From Nematostella vectensis (lineage: Eukaryota; Cnidaria; Anthozoa; Actiniaria; Edwardsiidae), in contig NC_064047.1 of the NCBI RefSeq assembly GCF_932526225.1, positions 4,897,501 to 4,961,500 on the forward strand: 64,000 nt of DNA. The letters run 5' to 3'. The number at the start of each line of letters is the position of its first letter. Positions within the stretch are counted from its first letter, which is position 1. Positions 55,148 through 64,000 of the stretch are shown piece after piece. The translations under genes were made by a program, and so were the position numbers. The notes beneath the pieces are model-generated. The model was not told where the DNA came from. It was given only the letters and a program-made list of their open reading frames with translations, and made no database searches.

Positions 55148-58100
55148 CACCTATGTATTTAAAGAGCCCCTTGTCAGCCACACGTTTGTTTTTAAAAAGC
55201 CCATTGTCAGCCACACGTTTGTTATTAAAGAGACCCTTGTCAGCCACACGTTTGTTATTAAAGAGACCCTTGTCAGCCACACGTTTGTTATTAAAGAGCC
55301 ACTTGTCAGCCACACGTTTTGTTATTAAAGAGCCCTTTGTCAGCCACACGTTTTGTTATTAAAGAGCCACTTGTCAGCTACACGTTTTGTTATTAAAGAG
55401 CCCCTTGTCAGCCACACGTTTGTTATTAAAGAGCCCCTTGTCAGCCACACGTTTTGTTATTAAAGTGCCCATTGTCAGCCACACATTTGTTATTAAAGAG
55501 CCCCTTGTCAGCCACACGTTTGTTATTAAATAGCCCCTTGTCAGCGACACGTTTTGTTATTAAAGAGCCCCTTGTCAGCCACACGTTTTGTTATTAAAGA
55601 GCCCCTTGTCAGCCACACGTTTTGTTATTAAAGAGCCCCTTGTCAGCCACACGTTTGTTATTAAAGAGCCCCTTGTCAGCCACACCTTTGTTATTAAAGA
55701 GCCCCTTGTCAGCCACACGTTTGTTATTAAAGAGCCCCTTGTCAGCCACACGTTTGTTATTAAAGAGCCCCTTGTCAGCCACACCCTTTGTTATTAAAGA
55801 GCCCCTTGTCAGCCACACCTTTGTTATTAAAGTGCCCCTTGTCAGCCACACGTTTGTTATTAAAGAGCCCCTTGTCAGCCACACGTTTGTTATTAAAGAG
55901 CCCCTTGTCAGCCACACGTTTGTTATAAAAGTGCCCCTTGTCAGCCACACGTTTGTTATTAAAGAGCCCCTTGTCAGCCACACGTTTGTAATTAAAGAGC
56001 CCCTTGTCAGCCACACGTTTGTTATTAAAGAGCCCCTTGTCAGCCACACCTTTGTTATTAAAGAGCCCCTTGTCAGCCACACGTTTTGTTATTAAAGAGT
56101 TCCTTGTCAGCCACACGTTTGTTATTAAAGAGCCCCTTGTCAGCCACGCCTTTGTTATTAAATAGCCCCTTGTCAGCAATACCTTTGTTATTAAAGAGCC
56201 CCTTGTCAGCCACACGTTTGTTATTAAAGAGCCCCTTGTCAGCCACGCCTTTGTTATTATAGAGCCCCTTGTCAGCCACGCCTTTGTTATTAAAGAGCCC
56301 CTTGTCAGCCACACGTTTGTTATTAAAGAGCCCCTTGTCAGCCACGCCTTTGTTATTATAGAGCCCCTTGTCAGCCACGCCTTTGTTATTAAAGAGCCCC
56401 TTGTCAGCCACACGTTTGTTATTAAAGAGCCCCTTGTCAGCCACACGTTTGTTATTAAAGAGCCCCTTGTCAGCCACACGTTTGTTATTAAAGAGCCCCT
56501 TGTCAGCCACACGTTTTGTTATTAAAGAGCCCCTTGTCAGCCACACTCTTTGTTATTAAAGAGCCCCTTGTCAGCCTTGCCTTTGTTATTAAAGAGCCCC
56601 GTGTCAGCTACACCTTTGTTATTAAAGAGCCCCTTGTCAGCCACACGTTTTGTTATTAAAGAGCCCCTTGTCAGCCACACGTTTGTTATTAAAGAGCCCC
56701 TTGTCAGCCAAAAATTTGTTATTAAAGAGCCCCTTGTCAGTCACACGTTTGTTAATAAAGAGCTCCTTGTCAGCCACACGTTTGTTATTAAAGAGCCCCT
56801 TGTCAGCCACACGTTTGTTATTAAAGAGCCCCTTGTAAGCCACACGTTTGTTATTAAAGAGCCCCTTGTCAGCCATACGTTTGTTATTAAAGAACCCCTT
56901 GTCAGCCACACCTTTGTTATTAAATAGCCCCTTGTCAGCCACACGTTTGTTATTAAAGAGCCCCTTGTCAGCCACACGTTTTGTTATTAAAGAGCCCCTT
57001 GTCAGCCACACGTTTTGTTATTTAAGAGCCCCTTGTCAGCCACACGTTTGTTATTAAAGAGCCCCTTGTCAGCCACACGTTTGTTATTTAAGAGCCCCTT
57101 GTCAGCCACACGTTTGTTATTTAAGAGCCCCTTGTCAGCCACACCTTTGTTATTATAGAGCCCCTTGTCAGCCACGCCTTTGTTATTAAAGAGCCCCTTG
57201 TCAGCCACACGTTTGTTATTAAAGAGCCCCTTGTCAGCCACACGTTTGTTATTAAAGAGCCCCTTGTCAGCCACACCTTTGTTATTAAAGAGCCCCTTGT
57301 CAGCCACACCTTTGTTATTATATAGCCCCTTGTCAGCCACGCCTTTGTTATTAAAGAGCCCCTTGTCAGCTACACATTTGTTATTAAAGAGCCCCTTGTC
57401 AGCCACACGTTTGTTATTAAAGAGCCCCTTGTCAGCCTTCCCTTTGTTATTAAAGAGCCCCGTGTCAGCTACACCTTTGTTATTAAAGAGCCCCGTGTCA
57501 GCTACACCTTTGTTATTAAAGAGCCCCTTGTCAGCCTTGCCTTTGTTATTAAAGAGCCCCGTGTCAGCTACACATTGTTATTAAAAGCCCCTTGTCAGCC
57601 ACACGTTTTGTTATTAAAGAGCCCCTTGTCAGCCACACTCTTTGTTATTAAAGAGCCCCTTGTCAGCCACACGTTTTGTTTTATCCAGAGCCAATTGTCA
57701 GCCACACCTTTGTTATTAAAGAGCCCCTTGTCAGCCACACGTTTGTTATTAAAGAGCCCCTTGTCAGCCAAAAATTTGTTATTAAAGAGCCCCTTGTCAG
57801 CCACACGTTTGTTAATAAAGAGCTCCTTGTCAGCCACACGTTTGTTATTAAAGAGCCCCTTGTCAGCCACACGTTTGTTATAAAAGAGCCCCTTGTCAGC
57901 CACACGTTTGTTATTAAAGAGTCCCTTGTCAGCCACACGTTTTGTTATTAAAGAGCCCCTTGTCAGCCACACGTTTGTTATTAAAGAGCCCCTTGTCAGC
58001 CACACGTTTGTTATTAAAAAACCCCTTGTCAGCCACACCTTTGTTATTAAAGAGCCCCTTGTCAGCCACACGTTTTGTTATTAAAGAGCCCTTTGTCAGC

Positions 58101-61100
58101 CACACGTTTGTTATTAAAGAGCCCCTTGTCAGCCACACGTTTGTTATTAAAGAGCCCCTTGTCAGCCACACGTTTGTTATTTAAGAGCCCCTTGTCAGCC
58201 ACACGTTTGTTATTAAAGAGCCCCTTGTCAGCCACACGTTTTGTTATTAAAGAGCCCCTTGTCAGCCACACGTTTGTTATTAAAGAGCCCCTTGTCAGCC
58301 TCACCTTTGTTATTAAAGAGCCCCTTGTCAGCCACACGTTTTGTTATTAAAGAGCCACTTGTCGGCAACACTTTTTGTTATTACAGAGCCCCTTGTCAGC
58401 CACACGTTTGTTATTAAAGAGCCCCTTGTCAGCCACACGTTTGTTATTAAAGAGCCCCTTGTCAGCAACACCTTTGTTATTAAAGAGCCCCTGTTCAGCC
58501 ACACCTTTGTTATTTAAAAACCCCTTGTCAGCCACACGTTTGTTATTAAAGAGCCCCTTGTCAGCCACACGTTTGTTATTAAAGAGCCCCTTGTCAGCCA
58601 CACCTTTGTTATTACAGAGCCCCTTGTCTGCCACACGTTTTGTTATTAAAGAGCCCCTTGTCAGCCACACGTTTGTTATTAAAGAGCCCCTTGTCAGCCA
58701 CATGTTTGTTATTAAAGAGCCCCTTGTCAGCAATACCTTTGTTATTAAAGAGCCCCTTGTCAGCCACACGTTTGTTATTAAAGAGCCCCTTGTCAGCCAC
58801 ACCTTTGTTATTATAGAGCCCCTTGTCAGCCACACGTTTGTTATTAAAGAGCCCCTTGTCAGCCACACGTTTGTTATTAAAGAGCCCCTTGTCAGCCACA
58901 CCTTTGTTATTAAAGAGCCCCTTGTCAGCCACACCTTTGTTATTAAAGAGACCCTTGTCAGCCACACCTTTGTTATTATATAGCCCCTTGTCAGCCACGC
59001 CTTTGTTATAAAAGAGCCCCGTGTCAGCTACACCTTTGTTATTAAAGAGCCCCTTGTCAGCCACACGTTTGTTATTAAAGAGCCCCTTGTCAGCCTTCCC
59101 TTTGTTATTAAAGAGCCCCGTGTCAGCTACACCTTTGTTATTAAAAAGCCCCTTGTCAGCCACACGTTTTGTTATTAAAGAGCCACTTGTCATCCACACT
59201 CTTTGTTATTAAAGAGCCCCTTGTCAGCCACACGTTTTGTTATATCAAGAGCCCCTTGTCAGCCACACCTTTGTTATTAAAGAGCCCCTTGTCAGCCACA
59301 CGTTTGTTATTAAAAAGCCCCTTGTCAGCCAAACGTTTGTTATTAAAGAGCCCCTTGTCAGCCACACGTTTGTTAATAAAGAGCTCCTTGTCAGCCACAC
59401 GTTTGTTATTAAAGAGCCCATTGTCAGCCACACGTTTGTTATTAAAGAGCCCCTTGTCAGACACACGTTTGTTATTAAAGAGCCCCTTGTCAGCCACACG
59501 TTTGTTATTAAAGAGCCCCTTGTCAGCCACACGTTTGTTATTAAAGAGCCCCTTGTCAGCCACACGTTTGTTATTAAAGAGCCCCTTGTCAGCCACACCT
59601 TTGTTATTATATAGCCCCTTGTCAGCCACGCCTTTGTTATTAAAGAGCCACGTGTCAGCTACACCTTTGTTATTAAAGAGACCCTTGTCAGCCACACGTT
59701 TGTTATTAAAGAGCCCCGTGTCAGCTACAGCTTTGTTATTAAAAAGCCCCTTGTCAGCCACACGTTTTGTTATTAAAGAGCCCCTTGTCAGCCCCCTCTT
59801 TGTTATTAAAGAGCCCATTGTCAGCCACACGTTTGTTATTAAAGAGCCCCTTGTCAGCCTTCCCTTTGTTATTAAAGAACCCCGTGTCAGCTACACCTTT
59901 GTTATTAAAAAGCCCCTAGTCAGCTACACCTTTGTTATTAAAATGCCCCTTGTCAGCCACACGTTTTGTTATTAAAGAGCCACTTGTCAGCCACACTCTT
60001 TGTTATTAGAGAGCCAATTGTCAGCCACACGTTTTGTTATATCAAGAGCCCATTGTCAGCCACACCTTTGTTATTATAGAGCCCCTTGTCAGCAACACGT
60101 TTTGTTATATCAAGAGCCCCTTGTCAGCCACACGTTTGTTATTAAAGAGCCCCTTGTCAGCCACACGTTTGTTATTAAAGAGCCCCTTGTCAGCCACACG
60201 TTTGTTATTAAAAAGCCCCTTGTCAGCCACACCTTTGTTATTAAAGAGCCCCTTGTCAGCCACACCTTTGGTATTATATAGCCCCTTGTCAGCCACACAT
60301 TTTGTTATTAAAGAGCCCCTTGTCAGCCACACGTTTTGTTATTAAAGAGCCCCTTGTCAGCCACACGTTTTGTTATTAATGAGCCCCTTGTCAGCCATAC
60401 GTTTTGTTATTAAAGAGCCACTTGTCAGCCACACTCTTTGTTATTAAAGAGCCCCTTGTCAGCCACACGTTTTGTTATATCAAGAGCCCCTTGTCAGCCA
60501 CACCTTTGTTATTAAAGAGCCCCTTGTCAGCCACACGTTTGTTATTAAAGAGCCCCTTGTCAGCCAAACGTTTGTTATTAAAGAGCCCCTTGTCAGCCAC
60601 ACGTTTGTTAATAAAGAGCTCCTTGTCAGCCACACGTTTGTTATTAAAGAGCCCATCGTCAGCCACACGTTTGTTATTAAAGAGCCCCTTGTCAGACACA
60701 CGTTTGTTATTAAAGAGCCCCTTGTCAGCCACACGTTTGTTATTAAAGAGCCCCTTGTAAGCCACACGTTTGTTATTAAAGAGCCCCTTGTCAGCCACAC
60801 GTTTGTTATTAAAGAGCCCCTTGTCAGCCACACCTTTGTTATTATATAGCCCCTTGTCAGCCACGCCTTTGTTATTAAAGAGCCACGTGTCAGCTACACC
60901 TTTGTTATTAAAGAGACCCTTGTCAGCCACACGTTTGTTATTAAAGAGCCCCGTGTCAGCTACAGCTTTGTTATTAAAAAGCCCCTTGTCAGCCACACGT
61001 TTTGTTATTAAAGAGCCCCTTGTCAGCCCCTTCTTTGTTATTAAAGAGCCCATTGTCAGCCACACGTTTGTTATTAAAGAGCCCCTTGTCAGCCTTCCCT

Positions 61101-64000
61101 TTGTTATTAAAGAACCCCGTGTCAGCTACACCTTTGTTATTAAAAAGCCCCTTGTCAGCTACACCTTTGTTATTAAAAAGCCCCTTGTCAGCCACACGTT
61201 TTGTTATTAAAGAGCCACTTGTCAGCCACACTCTTTGTTATTAAAGAGCCCCTTGTCAGCCACACGTTTTGTTATATCAAGAGCCCATTGTCAGCCACAC
61301 CTTTGTTATTATAGAGCCCCTTGTCAGCAACACGTTTTGTTATATCAAGAGCCCCTTGTCAGCCACACGTTTGTTATTAAAGAGCCCCTTGTCAGCCACA
61401 CGTTTGTTATTAAAGAGCCCCTTGTCAGCCACACGTTTGTTATTAAATAGCCCCTTGTCAGCCACACCTTTGTTATTAAAGAGCCCCTTGTCAGCCACAC
61501 CTTTGGTATTATATAGCCCCTTGTCAGCCACGCCTTTGTTATTAAAGAGCCCCGTTTCAGCTAAACCTTTGTTATTAAAGAGCCCCTTGTCAGCCACACG
61601 TTTGTTATTAAAGAGCCCCGTGTTAGCCACACGTTTGTTATTAAAGAGACCCTTGTCAGCCACACGTTTGTTATTAAAGAGCCCCTTGTCAGCCACACGT
61701 TTGTTATTAAAGAGACCCTTGTCAGCCACACGTTTGTTATTAAAGAGCCCCTTGTCAGCCACACGTTTGTTATTAAAGAGCCCCGTGTCAGCCACACGTT
61801 TGTTATTAAAGAGACTCTTGTCAGCCACACGTTTGTTATTAAAGAGCCCCTTGTCAGCCACACGTTTGTTATTAAAGAGCCCCTTGTCAGCCACACGTTT
61901 GTTATTAAATAGCCCCTTGTCAGACACACGTTTTGTTATTAACGAGCCCCTTGTCAGCCACACGTTTATTATTAAAGAGCCCCTTGTCAGCCACACCTTT
62001 GTTATTAAAGAGCCCCTTGTCAGCCACACCTTTGTTATTATATAGCCCCTTGTCAGCCACGCCTTTGTTATTAAAGAGCCCCGTGTCAGCTACACCTTTG
62101 TTATTAAAGAACCCCTTGTCAGCCACACCTTTGTTATTAAATAGCCCCTTGTCAGCCACACGTTTGTTATTAAAGAGCCCCTTGTCAGCCTTCCCTTTGT
62201 TATTAAAGAGCCCCGTGTCAGCTACACCTTTGTTATTAAAAAAAGCCCCTTGTCAGCCACACGTTTTGTTATTAAAGAGCCCCTTGTCAGCCACACTCTT
62301 TGTTATTAAAGAGCCCCTTGTCAACCACACGTTTTGTTATATCAAGAGCCCCTTGTCAGCCACACCTTTGTTATTAAAGAGCCCCTTGTCAGCCACACGT
62401 TTGTTATTAAAGAGCCCCTTGTCAGCCAAACGTTTGTTATTAAAGAGCCCCTTGTCAGCCACACGTTTGTTAATAAAGAGCTCCTTGTCAGCCACACGTT
62501 TGTTATTAAAGAGCCCATTGTCAGCCACACGTTTGTTATTAAAGAGCCCCTTGTCAGCCACACATTTGTTATTAAAGAGCCCCTAGTCAGCCACATGTTT
62601 GTTATTATATAGCCCCTTGTCAGCCACACCTTTGTTATTAAAGAGCCCCTTGTCAGCCACACGTTTGTTATTATAGAGCCTCTTGTCAGCCACACCTTTG
62701 TTATTAAAGAGCCCCTTGTCGACCACACTTTTTGTTATTACAGAGCCCCTTGTCAGCCACACGTTTGTTATTAAAAAGCCCCTTGTCAGCCACACGTTTG
62801 TTATTAAAGAGCCCCTTGTCAGCCACACCTTTGTTATTAAAGAGCCCCTGTTCAGCCACACCTTTGTTATTTAAAAACCCCTTGTCAGCCACACGTTTGT
62901 TATTAAAGCGCCCCCTGTCAGCCACACGTTTGTTATTAAAGAGCCCCTTGTCAGCCACACGTTTGTTATTAAAGAGCCCCTTGTCAGCCACACCTTTGTT
63001 ATTACAGAGCCCCTTGTCTGCCACACGTTTTGTTATTAAAGAGCCCCTTGTCAGCCACACGTTTGTTATTAAAGAGCCCCTTGTCAGCCACATGTTTGTT
63101 ATTAAAGAGCCCCTTGTCAGCAATACCTTTGTTATTAAAGAGCCCCTTGTCAGCCACACGTTTGTTATTAAAGAGCCCCTTGTCAGCCACACCTTTGTTA
63201 TTATAGAGCCCCTTGTCAGCCACACGTTTGTTATTAAAGAGCCCCTTGTCAGCCACACGTTTGTTATTAAAGAGCCCCTTGTCAGCCACACCTTTGTTAT
63301 TAAAGAGCCCCTTGTCAGCCACACCTTTGTTATTAAAGAGACCCTTGTCAGCCACACCTTTGTTATTATATAGCCCCTTGTCAGCCACGCCTTTGTTATT
63401 AAAGAGCCCCGTGTCAGCTACACCTTTGTTATTAAAGAGCCCCTTGTCAGCCACAGGTTTTGTTATTAAATAGCCCCTTGTCAGCCACACGTTTGTTATT
63501 ACAGAGCCCCTTGTCAGCCACACGTTTGTTATTGAAGAGCCCCTTGTCAGCCACAGGTTTTGTTATTAAATAGCCCCTTGTCAGCCACACGTTTGTTATT
63601 AAAGAGCCCCTTGTCAGCCTTCCCTTTGTTATTAAAGAGCCCCGTGTCAGCTACACCTTTGTTATTAAAAAAAGCCCCTTGTCAGCCACACGTTTTGTTA
63701 TTAAAGAGCCCCTTGTCAGCCACACTCTTTGTTATTAAAGAGCCCCTTGTCAACCACACGTTTTGTTATATCAAGAGCCCCTTGTCAGCCACACCTTTGT
63801 TATTAAAGAGCCCCTTGTCAGCCACACGTTTGTTATTAAAGAGCCCCTTGTCAGCCAAACGTTTGTTATTAAAGAGCCCCTTGTCAGCCACACGTTTGTT
63901 AATAAAGAGCTCCTTGTCAGCCACACGTTTGTTATTAAAGAGCCCATTGTCAGCCACACGTTTGTTATTAAAGAGCCCCTTGTCAGCCACACATTTGTTA
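55148..64000 (-). repeat. 33-bp satellite array 2, opposite orientation, truncated by the window edge
   Basis: About 265 units whose minus strand is the sequence of array 1. Higher-order copying: 59160-60000 recurs at 60395-61240 (offset 1235 bp) and 58350-58980 recurs near 62705-63373. A variant with TTGTTATATCAAGAGCC marks block starts at about 59238, 60473, 62334 and 63763. There is no gene inside. Confidence 0.97.

Overview
This is intron-rich metazoan nuclear DNA, AT-leaning and crowded with repeats. A Notch-ligand-type MNNL/DSL protein and PAN plus fibrinogen-like secreted proteins fit a cnidarian such as a sea anemone. That assignment is inference; no sequence search was possible.

Layout. 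(1) 1-87, minus: first coding exon of a secreted protein running off the left edge, with a TATA box behind it. (2) 1.5-12.85 kb, plus: a nine-exon aldo-keto reductase gene of 323 aa (6470-12692), preceded by a decayed partial duplicate (1750-3715). Exon 7 ends in seven tandem copies of its own 5' splice site. (3) 13.04-19.55 kb, plus: a seven-exon gene for a 591-aa secreted protein with signal peptide, MNNL-like domain, one full DSL domain and eleven further half-DSL modules, without a membrane anchor. (4) 20.08-28.7 kb: a nested tandem repeat of about 3.1 kb per unit, carrying an identically placed solo LTR in all three copies and a foldback element in two. (5) 29.18-38.26 kb, plus: a three-exon gene for a 324-aa secreted PAN/fibrinogen-like protein. 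Intron 1 holds a 24-bp minisatellite; intron 2 holds a 35-bp minisatellite built from the exon 2/intron 2 junction, into which an intact Ty3/Gypsy retrotransposon with identical LTRs has inserted. (6) 39.0-42.8 kb: a 33-bp satellite. (7) 43.9-47.2 kb: a two-copy local duplication of unrecognised sequence. (8) 48.76-54.44 kb, plus: a second copy of the PAN/fibrinogen-like gene with the same intronic minisatellites, broken by an insertion in exon 2 and a nonsense codon in exon 3. (9) 55.15-64.0 kb: the same 33-bp satellite in the opposite orientation, running off the right edge.

No operon-like organisation is expected or seen. What connects the window is repeat biology: at least five minisatellite families sit in or beside genes, two of them seeded independently on 5' splice sites. 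The duplicated PAN/fibrinogen-like locus is where expansion, transposition and pseudogenisation are concentrated. Most long open frames between 29 and 64 kb are artefacts of tandem repeats whose unit length is divisible by three.
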